DNA of 16,409 nucleotides from CAYZEZ01 sp964477295. Lineage in GTDB: Bacteria > Bacteroidota > Bacteroidia > Bacteroidales > SM23-62. Where the stretch lies: contig CAYZEZ010000087.1 of the NCBI GenBank assembly GCA_964477295.1, forward strand, positions 1 to 16,409, in the 5' to 3' direction. The notes beneath the pieces were generated by a model. The model saw only the letters and a list, made by a program, of their open reading frames with translations. It had not been told where the DNA came from and searched no databases. Positions 1 to 7,350 of this stretch are shown here, in pieces; the first letter of the stretch is position 1; every line of letters starts with the position of its first letter. A program made the translations under genes and the position numbers.

Positions 1-1
1 G

Positions 2-250
2 AAAAACAAACCAGGGATGACCGCCAATATATTTATCCAGTGTGGTAAGAAATTCAAGAACCGCTTCCATTTGGGAGAATTTTTATATACTAAAGTGAAC
101 AAAAATAGCAATATTATTAACAATATAGATGTCCCTTATATTAGCCCGAATGATCTCAGAATTATGATTAACGATTTGCGAAGTGTTGATTACTTATTAA
201 TTCTCAAATCGTTAATCGATATTCGTAATTCCTTCAGTGGATCGGCATAA
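2..250 (+). CDS. Unrecognised reading frame, possibly 3' end of a gene starting upstream
   Basis: The frame is open from the window edge to a TAA at 248-250, and the first ATG is at 17. It could therefore be the C-terminal part of a longer protein or a 77-residue peptide starting at that ATG. I do not recognise a family. The peptide is rich in Asn, Ile and Lys with no signal peptide or obvious membrane segment, and the DNA is clearly more AT-rich than the genes that follow. A 13-bp perfect inverted repeat sits inside it, which is unusual for coding sequence and raises the chance that the frame is spurious. The frame ends 38 nt before the caspase-like gene on the same strand. Confidence 0.3.
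   Translation, partial: KNKPGMTANIFIQCGKKFKNRFHLGEFLYTKVNKNSNIINNIDVPYISPNDLRIMINDLRSVDYLLILKSLIDIRNSFSGSA
166..217. repeat. 13-bp perfect inverted repeat with 26-nt spacer
   Basis: GATTAACGATTTG at 166-178 is exactly complementary to CAAATCGTTAATC at 205-217. It lies about 70 nt before the ATG of the caspase-like gene and inside the unrecognised frame. It could be a terminator-like hairpin for an upstream gene, a protein-binding site or a relic of a mobile element. No T-tract follows it directly. Confidence 0.5.
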
Positions 251-288
251 TAATTGCTATTTTAGTGTGAACGAATAACATCCGGTAT

Positions 289-2208
289 ATGAAATATTCG
301 CTAAGGATTGGTTTTGTTGCACTGGTTGGGCTCAGCATTACCTTGGGGGTACTCCATGCCCAGGAACCCTCACTCAATCAGAAAGTTGCACTGGTGATTG
401 GCAATTCAAACTACACCATCAGCCCTTTGTTGAATCCTGCCAACGATGCCCGGGATATAGCTATAGCCCTCAGGCAAAATGGTTTTGAGGTACTGGAATA
501 TGAAGACCTGCCCAACCTGGAAGAAATCAAAAAGGCCATCCGGGCGTTTGGCAGCAGGATCCGTAATGGGGGTGTAGGGCTGTTCTATTACGCGGGACAT
601 GGAATTCAGGTGAATGGAAAGAACTTCCTTGTCCCAACACTCGCAGAAATATATTCCGAGGAAGAAGTGGAGTATGAAAGTGTTGATGTGGGATTCGTTC
701 TTGCACAAATGGAAAATGCAGGTAACCGGATGAACATAATCATCCTGGATGCCTGCCGGAATAATCCATTTTCACGCAGCTGGCGATCCACCAACCAGGG
801 ACTTGCCTTTATCGATGCACCTACCGGTACGCTCATTGCCTATGCCACTGCACCCGGAAAAGTGGCTTCGGATGGGACTGGCGATAATGGACTCTATACC
901 GAGGAATTGTTAAAACAGCTGAAGATAGAGGGGTTAAAAATTGAGGATGTATTCAAGCAGGTCAGGGCTGCCGTGGTGGAACGAAGCGATGGGATGCAAA
1001 CTCCCTGGGAATCCTCTTCCCTGATCGGTGATTTCTATTTTATTGAACCATCGCTGGCGGAGAGATCAAAGATGCTTACAGAGGAAGATGAAGCCATCCC
1101 CGAAGTAGAAATACCTGAAGCAGCGCCTGCAGCTAAAGAGGCTGCGGACGACCTCGAATACAAACAGAAGAAAATGTCGGGAGCCGGGGCAGCTGTTACA
1201 GCCAATGCTAAATGGAAAGCATCCAATAATAAATATACCTTTTATCTCAATAACAGGGACATCACCTCAGAAACAGTCAATGCTTCATGCGGTGATCATC
1301 TGCTCATATTCCATACACCTGCCTCCAGGTATTACCTTTTTGAAAATTTCTGGGGGTCGCAGGACAATACATTCCATGAAGCTATGGCTCTTCCGAACGA
1401 TGCCACCACACTGTGGATGTCGCACAACAATAAATACTGGGTTTATCATAACGGAATTGACATTACCAGCAGAACATCCATTGCCTCTTATGATGAGCAT
1501 AAGGTAATTTATGATCGTACACTCTCCCGGTATTATGCTGTTTATTACTTTGAAAAGTTCTCCAATGGATACCCGGTACCCCTGTATCCTATACATTCTG
1601 CCAATGGTACACTATGGAGGTATGATGGCAAATTTTACTTCCTTTATGTTGATGGGGAACAGATCGGATCGCGGACTTACAGCAACTGGAGCGGAAACGA
1701 TCTGATCGTTTATGATGAGATTGGGACAGCATCCTATTTGCTGCCCGATTTCTATAACTGCAAAGACAACCTGTTAAGGGAAGCTGAAATCATTGGCGAT
1801 GCAGGCATGATCATGTGGAGCAGAAGCGACAACACTTATTATTTATATCGTAACGGCGAACAATTTGCCGGTATGGAAACAACTGTTGCCGATTTTTGCG
1901 GGAATGACCTGCTGGTGTATGAAAAAAATACCCAGCAAACCTACCTGTTACAAGGCTGGACAACCAGCAATGACGGGCAGGTCCGTAATGCAACCATTCT
2001 CTTTTCACCATCAGGTGTTTTCTGGCGTCGTTCAGGAAATGATTTCTGGATTTACCGGAATGGTAAGGCCGTCGATTTCAAACTTACCCAGCAATGGAAC
2101 GGTAATGACATGGAATTGAACGATGCATTCCTGGGTATCACTTATGTGCTGCCCGATTATGCCAACTCGGATGATAATGTGCTGAGGCCGGCGAAGATAA
2201 AAAACTAA
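289..2208 (+). CDS. Exported caspase-like (peptidase C14 fold) protein with five C-terminal ~67-residue repeats
   Basis: This is a 639-residue protein. Residues 1-24 form a signal peptide (hydrophobic core, cleavage likely after HA24), so it should act outside the cytoplasm. Residues 32-252 match the caspase/metacaspase-like family: KVALVIGNSNY at 32-42, catalytic His104 in YYAGHG, and catalytic Cys156 in LDACRNNP. Family knowledge suggests cleavage after Arg/Lys or Asp, but the specificity here is unknown. Residues 260-307 are an acidic, Ala/Glu-rich linker. Residues 308-637 hold five repeats with a Trp at 309, 376, 443, 510 and 579, each followed by an aromatic-rich strand ending in a variant of YxNGxxI, and in most copies by GNDLxVY and YLLPDF-type motifs. 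No T9SS sorting domain is present, so a periplasmic location is more likely than the cell surface. The gene is convergent with the TPR gene. The caspase call is firm; the function of the repeats is unknown. Confidence 0.9.
   Translation: MKYSLRIGFVALVGLSITLGVLHAQEPSLNQKVALVIGNSNYTISPLLNPANDARDIAIALRQNGFEVLEYEDLPNLEEIKKAIRAFGSRIRNGGVGLFYYAGHGIQVNGKNFLVPTLAEIYSEEEVEYESVDVGFVLAQMENAGNRMNIIILDACRNNPFSRSWRSTNQGLAFIDAPTGTLIAYATAPGKVASDGTGDNGLYTEELLKQLKIEGLKIEDVFKQVRAAVVERSDGMQTPWESSSLIGDFYFIEPSLAERSKMLTEEDEAIPEVEIPEAAPAAKEAADDLEYKQKKMSGAGAAVTANAKWKASNNKYTFYLNNRDITSETVNASCGDHLLIFHTPASRYYLFENFWGSQDNTFHEAMALPNDATTLWMSHNNKYWVYHNGIDITSRTSIASYDEHKVIYDRTLSRYYAVYYFEKFSNGYPVPLYPIHSANGTLWRYDGKFYFLYVDGEQIGSRTYSNWSGNDLIVYDEIGTASYLLPDFYNCKDNLLREAEIIGDAGMIMWSRSDNTYYLYRNGEQFAGMETTVADFCGNDLLVYEKNTQQTYLLQGWTTSNDGQVRNATILFSPSGVFWRRSGNDFWIYRNGKAVDFKLTQQWNGNDMELNDAFLGITYVLPDYANSDDNVLRPAKIKN
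1210..2199 (+). repeat. Five tandem protein-level repeats (~67 residues each) in the caspase-like gene
   Basis: The repeat begins with a Trp codon at regular steps of 67, 67, 67 and 69 codons. Each unit carries an aromatic strand, an Asn-Gly turn and a closing Asn- or Asp-rich segment; the last three units share GND motifs and Tyr-Leu-Leu-Pro or a close variant. The copies are diverged in DNA, so the array is old. The strand-turn pattern would suit a small beta-propeller or a stack of beta-sandwiches, but this is inference. Confidence 0.75.
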
Positions 2209-2214
2209 GTAATC

Positions 2215-2259
2215 GTCATACTGAGTTTGCCTGCCGCCGGCAGGCAAACTCAGTATGAC
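2215..2259. terminator. 45-nt perfect palindrome, likely bidirectional terminator, member of an intergenic repeat family
   Basis: A 22-nt arm (2215-2236) beginning GTCATACTGAGTTTGCC is perfectly complementary to 2238-2259, leaving one unpaired central base (a few central pairs must open to form a loop). It begins 7 nt after the stop of the caspase-like gene and ends 12 nt before the stop of the convergent TPR gene, so it can serve as a terminator on both strands. An A-tract lies on the left and CAAAAA on the right, giving short U-tracts on each transcript only in part. The arm resembles the minus-strand element starting at 4707 (GTCATTCCGAACTTGCC), which suggests a dispersed repeat. Confidence 0.7.
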
Positions 2260-2271
2260 CAAAAACCTAAC

Positions 2272-4503
2272 TTATGCTTCTACCATTTTCAGGTAATCAA
2301 TCATCAGGGGAATATCAAATTCCATAATCCCATGCTGTACCAGGTATTTTTTATCCTGTTCAAATACTCCGGTTAGCCATTCGAAATCACCGGCCGACAT
2401 ATTAAGGGCATTCCTGTAATGCTCGATGGCCTCCTTCTTTTCACCCGTGCACCATTCCACATGGCCCAGGTTCACCAGGTCGTTTTTATTTGCTTCCTTC
2501 GCGATGACTTTTTTGAAATATTTTTCAGCCTGGTCAAATTTCCCCCGGACAAAAGAACACCAGGCAATGGGACGAAATACCTTGAAGTTTTTTGGGTTGT
2601 TGTATTCGACCTTGAAGAAATGCTTCAGGGCACTTTCATAGTCTTCCATATCCATGTAGGTATGTCCGATTGACACCTGGATAAACTGGTTTTCAGGATC
2701 CTGGGATTCTACTTCCTCATAATACCGTAGCGCTTTTTCAGGCTCATCGAGTTTCCTGTAGCAAAACGCAATTTTCTTGTTGAGCCATTTTTTGTTCTTA
2801 TCGAATAATTCTGCCCTGTGATAATATTCAAGTGCCTTTTTGTATTGTTGCAGGTTTTGATAACTGAAAGCAACCTTTTCAAATAATTCGTAATTATCCT
2901 CTTCACAGGAAAGGCTTTTATAAATGTTTATCGCCTCCTGGTAATAATCCTTCTCAAAATAAAATTCCGCAATATTGCGCAAAATCTTCTGATCTTCTAT
3001 TAATATACGGACCAGTTGACTTTCCTCGATCCTGATGTGCGCTTCGAAAATATCTTCAAATTCAGACCGTGTTGGATACAACTTAAAAAACCGGTAGAGG
3101 TCCTGCAGGTATTGTGTGTAAATAGTCCGGTCTTTCAAGGTGTCATCCAGCATCTCATCACTCGATGAAAGTTCATTCATTGCCTCCATTTCCATGTTGA
3201 ACAAATCCATCATCATATTTTTTTGAAGCAGCGGCAAATGCCTGACATTCAGACAGAATGAATATTTGTCAGAGTTACAGAGAACGGATGAGCGCTCCAT
3301 TCCTTCAACGAAAGTCGACACATCAAATCCCTCATCCTGGCCGGTGAGGGCTTCAGTTATGTTTTCATTCTCCTTATAAAAGGGAAGGAACCAGTTGCTT
3401 AACTCATTGAAAAACGGAAATCTTTTAAGCATGGCAAATGCACTCAGAAAAACATCCGATCCTTCCATCTGAAGGGTAGAGAATTCTTCAAGTTTATCGT
3501 AGAGTCCCGGGGAGTCTTCAAAAACCGTTTCCCATTCGGGATTTTTTTCATCCATGCCCTTTTCAGACAGAAGCTCTCCCAGATCCAGTTTCTCTTCCAG
3601 GGTAGATTTGATTTTCATCATTTCCGGAAAGATCTCTTCCCTGATCTTCTTAGTCACCTTTTCTGTTTCACGTGCTTTCAGGTACTGGATTACAATTGCC
3701 TCAACGTTCTTACTGAATTTTTTTTGTTCCCTTACCAGTTTGAATCTCTGTTCTATTTCAGGATAATAAATTAATCTTTTATCGTGGATGAGAAGCGCAA
3801 GGATTAGTCCCGTGAGTGACCTTTGCCAGATCTGGTGTTCCCGGGCTTCCAGGAAATCAAACATCAGGTTTACCTTCTCAAGATCAAAGTGACGGATCAG
3901 TGATAGGGTAAGTGCACTAACCAGGATAGATTTATCATACCATGACAGGCCCCGGGTATTGATTACCTGTTTTACCATAATGATTTCATTCTCCCTGAAT
4001 TTATCTGTGAGCCAGATAATCCTGAAGATATTGATTAGATACTTCTTATAGGTATCCATATCAACAGTTGGGGGCCCTTCTGCCCTCTCATTCACATCGG
4101 AAAGGATTATATCGATCTCTTTCTGGAACGTCAGGTTATCGATAAGTTTACCCGATTCGGTTGAAATATACTGCGATGACCTTATGATCTCTCCCTTCAA
4201 CCGGTAATACCCCAGCAAACGCTGACTTAATATGATATCCTCTTTAATGTCATCGGTGAGTTCCAGTATATTCCTCATTAACTTTTTATACACCTTTTCC
4301 TTTTCAGGATCATCCGACAGTTCAAATGAATACTTGAGAATATTACGGTAGGTCTCCTTATGGTTTTCGAGATTGTTGGAAAGATCCCTGTTGCTGCACT
4401 CTATTACCAGTGAATCCAGGGTGCTAAAGGTCTCTTTGATCCTGTGGTTCGACACATCATCAAATACCTGTTTATAATTCTTTTTCAGATCAGTGTAATT
4501 CAT
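2272..4503 (-). CDS. Large tetratricopeptide-repeat (TPR) protein
   Basis: This is a 743-residue protein without a signal peptide or membrane segments, so it is probably cytoplasmic. The first ~500 residues are predominantly helical and charged and match no domain I can name. Residues ~507-704 contain about six TPR units (roughly 507-533, 539-570, 573-604, 607-637, 641-670 and 674-704) with typical signatures such as AFSYQNLQQYKKALEYYHRA and IGHTYMDMEDYESALKHF. TPRs are protein-interaction scaffolds; nothing in the sequence identifies the partner. Proteins with a long helical N-terminus and C-terminal TPRs are common and mostly uncharacterised in Bacteroidetes. The gene is transcribed alone, with a repeat-filled 272-nt gap upstream and the palindromic terminator downstream. 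A GATTTTTG box about 30 nt upstream of the ATG weakly resembles the TAnnTTTG promoter motif. Confidence 0.88.
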   Translation of the reverse strand: MNYTDLKKNYKQVFDDVSNHRIKETFSTLDSLVIECSNRDLSNNLENHKETYRNILKYSFELSDDPEKEKVYKKLMRNILELTDDIKEDIILSQRLLGYYRLKGEIIRSSQYISTESGKLIDNLTFQKEIDIILSDVNERAEGPPTVDMDTYKKYLINIFRIIWLTDKFRENEIIMVKQVINTRGLSWYDKSILVSALTLSLIRHFDLEKVNLMFDFLEAREHQIWQRSLTGLILALLIHDKRLIYYPEIEQRFKLVREQKKFSKNVEAIVIQYLKARETEKVTKKIREEIFPEMMKIKSTLEEKLDLGELLSEKGMDEKNPEWETVFEDSPGLYDKLEEFSTLQMEGSDVFLSAFAMLKRFPFFNELSNWFLPFYKENENITEALTGQDEGFDVSTFVEGMERSSVLCNSDKYSFCLNVRHLPLLQKNMMMDLFNMEMEAMNELSSSDEMLDDTLKDRTIYTQYLQDLYRFFKLYPTRSEFEDIFEAHIRIEESQLVRILIEDQKILRNIAEFYFEKDYYQEAINIYKSLSCEEDNYELFEKVAFSYQNLQQYKKALEYYHRAELFDKNKKWLNKKIAFCYRKLDEPEKALRYYEEVESQDPENQFIQVSIGHTYMDMEDYESALKHFFKVEYNNPKNFKVFRPIAWCSFVRGKFDQAEKYFKKVIAKEANKNDLVNLGHVEWCTGEKKEAIEHYRNALNMSAGDFEWLTGVFEQDKKYLVQHGIMEFDIPLMIDYLKMVEA

Positions 4504-4592
4504 TTCCGCTGTATTTGCGGAACAAGTTCCTTCAAAAATCGACCCAATGGATGGAATTCAGCTCTGTTGTAGCCAATTTGTCATGGATAAGG

Positions 4593-4620
4593 CCCATTCT
4601 GAACTTTTTCAGAATCATTT
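4593..4620. repeat. Short palindrome related to the intergenic repeat family
   Basis: ATTCTGAA at 4596-4603 pairs perfectly with TTCAGAAT at 4608-4615 around a CTTT loop. The core ATTCTGAACTT resembles the start of the element at 4707 on the opposite strand (ATTCCGAACTT), so this is probably a degenerate family member rather than a dedicated terminator. Confidence 0.45.
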
Positions 4621-4639
4621 AAATGGCAAGCATAAACAA

Positions 4640-4707
4640 ATCCCGAAACCCTGACCTGCGTTCCCGATCTGCATCGGGACAGGCAGGGCAGGCAAGTTCG
4701 GAATGAC
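4640..4707 (-). repeat. Intergenic palindromic element
   Basis: Read on the minus strand it begins GTCATTCCGAACTTGCC, continues through a GC-rich CCTGCC-type tract, and contains a 7-bp hairpin, TCCCGAT/ATCGGGA, with a 4-nt loop (4662-4679). It then degrades towards TTTCGGGATTTG. The opening motif is shared with the palindrome at 2215 and, in part, with the hairpin at 10998. It lies between two minus-strand genes, downstream of the thioredoxin-like gene, where it may terminate or stabilise that transcript. Confidence 0.6.
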
Positions 4708-4709
4708 TT

Positions 4710-4761
4710 GATGTCAATTCATTGTAAATCTAAGATTCTGAGTTCTGTGCTTCGGGATGAC
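4710..4761 (-). repeat. 52-nt dispersed repeat, copy A (inverted relative to copy B at 10931)
   Basis: On the minus strand it reads GTCATCCCGAAGCACAGAAC, continues with CTCAGAATCTTAGATT, and ends AATTGACATC. It aligns with 10931-10983 on the plus strand over its whole length with about eight differences and one single-base gap. In both copies the repeat is followed within 2-15 nt by a GTCATTC-type palindromic element. Copy A starts 14 nt downstream of the stop of the thioredoxin-like gene. Confidence 0.7.
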
Positions 4762-4775
4762 TCAGTTTTGAATAC

Positions 4776-5276
4776 CTAAATCTCTTTCCCCAGCAGGATC
4801 TCGTCGATCTGCTTTTTGAACATCAGTTTGGTCTGGTCAACCGATTGAGCTATCCCGGACGACATTAACGGTTTGCCTTCCATGGGGCAGAAAAGGAAAG
4901 CAGGGATACTCTGGATCCCGAAAACCATGGCCAGCTCCTGCTCGGCCTGTGTGTCTATTTTGTAAATATTTATCTGATCGCCGTACTCTTTTGCCAGCTC
5001 TTCCAGGATAGGGGCAGTCATGCGGCAAGGCGCACACCAGTCAGCGTAAAAATCGATCAGGCAGGGTTTATCTCCTTCGAACACCCACTTTTCCGTGTTC
5101 TTCTCATAATTCATGACCTTCTTAAGGAAATCTTCCCTGGTCAGGTGTATGGTGGTGTAGTTGTTTGCTGCTTTATCATTTCCAACCTCCGTTTCCGACT
5201 TCACTTCTGATTTGCTGTTACAACCAACCAGCCCGACGGTTGCAATAACTAATATCCCTGCGATAAAATGCCTCAT
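4776..5276 (-). CDS. Thioredoxin-family lipoprotein
   Basis: This is a 166-residue protein. Residues 1-19 form a lipoprotein signal with lipobox LVGC19, and the residues after Cys19 (NSKSEVK) suit a membrane-anchored periplasmic protein. After a charged linker (20-60), residues ~61-165 are a thioredoxin domain with active site WCAPC (Cys81, Cys84) and cis-Pro125 in SIPAF. It is expected to carry out thiol-disulfide exchange in the envelope. WCAPC is close to the thioredoxin WCGPC, so reductase-like activity is plausible but unproven. An extra Cys72 precedes the active site. It is one ordinary thioredoxin domain, not a fusion. The gene stands alone, with repeat elements downstream and a good phylum-type promoter box upstream. 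Confidence 0.92.
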   Translation of the reverse strand: MRHFIAGILVIATVGLVGCNSKSEVKSETEVGNDKAANNYTTIHLTREDFLKKVMNYEKNTEKWVFEGDKPCLIDFYADWCAPCRMTAPILEELAKEYGDQINIYKIDTQAEQELAMVFGIQSIPAFLFCPMEGKPLMSSGIAQSVDQTKLMFKKQIDEILLGKEI

Positions 5277-5310
5277 TTGTTTTTCTTTTATTAATTCTTA
5301 AAATCCACCG

Positions 5311-5336
5311 CAAATATATTCCAGAAATATATTCTG
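5311..5336 (-). promoter_or_regulatory. Putative Bacteroidetes-type promoter with adjacent palindrome for the thioredoxin-like gene
   Basis: Read on the minus strand, TATATTTG (5318-5311) matches the -7 consensus TAnnTTTG of the Bacteroidetes primary sigma factor, which would put the transcription start near 5304 and give a ~27-nt leader. A clear -33 TTTG box is not visible. Immediately upstream (5322-5336) is the near-palindrome CAGAATATATTTCTG with 5-bp arms, and GAATATATT is directly repeated across the two sites. The palindrome could be an operator; this is inference. Confidence 0.4.
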
Positions 5337-5424
5337 AGGGCATGATCGGCCAGGATTAACATATTTTTAAATGAATCAAGTGCACGGTGACAGATTGGCA
5401 GGAGGTAAATACAAAAATCATTGA

Positions 5425-7335
5425 ATTCCTACAGTTCAAACCTTAATCCTGCAGTTCGTAACATATAGAGGAATTTATTTCTGGGCAGGATCTTCAGGGG
5501 AGGCAATTATTAATAATAATAAGGCGGAATTTGGTGGCGGAATAAACTGTAATGGTTCATCCCCCCCTGATCAATAATCTCTTTGCCAACGACACTGCTA
5601 CATATGAAGGAGGAGCAATTACCATGAACCAGGCCAATCCTATCTTCCTGAACAATACCATCGTGAATAGTTACGCGGGAAGTTACGGAGGCGGATTGGA
5701 CTGCGTAGCCTCCAATCCAATGGTTATTAATACAACATTCTGGGGAAATTCAGCTGGGGTCCAGGGTAACCAGGTAAAGATCTGGGAAGCTTACAGTGTA
5801 CCTGAATTTTTTCATTGTAACATTGAGGGTGAGACAGCAGGAATTGGCGGATTCCTTTCCTGGAGAACGTTTGAAAATAATATTTCAGAAGATCCTGAAT
5901 TTCTTGACCCTGCGTCGGACTGGCAAATAGCAAATAATTCTCCCTGTATTAATGCAGGGATGCCCGATTTATCGGGATATAATATGCCAGGAAACGACCT
6001 TGGCAACAATACCAGGATCAGGCATAACATTGTAGATATCGGTGCTTATGAAGTCCATATAGAAACCCTTACTGCAACAAGTCCCATAACCAGCAATACT
6101 ACCTGGATAGCAGATACAGTGGATATTGAGTCAAATGTAGTTGTCAATGACGATGTAACACTTACTATTGTCCCAGGAACATTGGTAAATTTTAAAGGCC
6201 ACTATTACCTCAAAGTTATGGGAACCCTCATTGCTGAAGGACAAGAGGATAACATGATTGTTTTCTCTGTAGAAGACACAACCGGTTTTTCCAATACGGA
6301 CACAACATCCGGAACCTGGAACAGCATTGTTTTTGATAACTCCGGATCCGGAGCCGGCGGATCGATGTGGGACAACAACACATCTGTACTTTCCTGGTGC
6401 CGGCTGGAATACAGCATGACTGATACTATACCCCACCGGTCGTCAGGAGGTGCCATTGCCATACTATATCTTGATCAACTGATCATTGAGCATTGTGAGA
6501 TCAGCAATAACATTGCCCTCACTGACGGAGGAGGTATCTATGCGAAAAACACAAAGGCAGTCATAAGGAATAATGTCATTTCAAACAATCAAGCCTTTAA
6601 TGATGGAGGAGGTATTTATGCGAAAAACACAAAGGCAGTCATAAGGAATAATGTCATTTCAAACAATCAAGCCTTTAATGATGGAGGAGGTATTTATACC
6701 TATTATTCTAATGCGAGACTCATAAATAACACCAGATATGCATGGTTACTGCAGACCCGGATGATGAAGTAGAAAAGAACCTGGTTGTCTGGGAAAAATC
6801 AAGTTCAGCACCGATCCTGTCGTATAACATTTACAGGGAAAACTACATGGCAGGTGATTACACCAAAATCGGATCTGTACATTTTGAAAACCTGAGTGAA
6901 TACCTCGATGAGGATAACATTAGTTTTACTATCCTTGGCGATATGCTCGTGGCAGTAGAAATGTTCGATTATGAGGTGAAGGATGTCTATTCAATCAGGA
7001 TCCGCTGCACAGATAAAGGCAACCTTTCCCGGGAAGAGATATTTACGATTTAAATTAATGATGTTCTCGAAACGACAGACGTGCGCGAGAGCGCCGTTCA
7101 GAAGCTGCGGATCTTCCCGAATCCATTTACCCACTCAACAAACATACAATTCCCAAATCCCGATAATGCAGCCTTCATATTATACATCACCGACCTGTCG
7201 GGCAAAGTGGTATATTTTAAAGACAAAATTCTTACCAACCAGGTTGTTTTCAATCGTAAGAATTTTCCGGCTGGTGTATACTTCGTTGAGCTCAACGGAC
7301 CAGAGGTATACAGAGGCAAGTTGGTAATTGAATAA
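5425..7335 (+). pseudogene. Decayed T9SS-secreted right-handed beta-helix protein
   Basis: Fragments of one secreted protein lie in order but cannot be read as one frame. The first segment, 5425-5567, lacks a start and signal peptide; its GGGIN and NNN motifs are beta-helix-like. A C7 run (5561-5567) shifts the frame: removing one C restores SSPLINNLFAND. The second segment, up to ~6730, carries parallel beta-helix coils of the pectate-lyase/Omp-repeat type (GGGI, INNLF, DIGAYE). A deletion then joins it out of frame to an FN3-like module starting QICMVTADP (6733-7050), with VVWEK and YNIYRE. An in-frame TAA at 7051 cuts this from a type A T9SS sorting domain, IFPNPF...GVYFVEL...GKLVIE, ending at 7335. 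The C-terminal module matches that of the large gene at 12521. Alternatives are an assembly error at the C run or expression of the piece starting at 5552, which would lack a secretion signal. Confidence 0.85.
6527..6697 (+). repeat. 78-bp tandem duplication (~2.2 copies) within the beta-helix pseudogene
   Basis: Units 6527-6604 and 6605-6682 differ at one position only (C6538 versus T6616), and a third partial copy runs 6683-6697. The unit starts GGAGGAGGTAT and encodes 26 residues, DGGGIYAKNTKAVIRNN..., about one coil of a parallel beta-helix. The near identity points to a recent slippage or unequal exchange event. Confidence 0.92.
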
Positions 7336-7350
7336 ATGCCGATTTACTAG

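Noticed and set aside
4596..4615. Hairpin as an intrinsic terminator of the thioredoxin-like gene
   Set aside because: It is about 160 nt past the stop with no T-tract on the minus strand, and its sequence fits the dispersed repeat family better.
6527..6697. CRISPR-like tandem repeat
   Set aside because: The units are directly adjacent with no spacers and encode a beta-helix coil in frame; it is a tandem duplication.
5552..6772. 406-codon frame as an intact gene
   Set aside because: It has no signal peptide, its upstream coding sequence continues in another frame across the C7 run, and its last ~14 codons are out-of-frame with the FN3-like module that follows.
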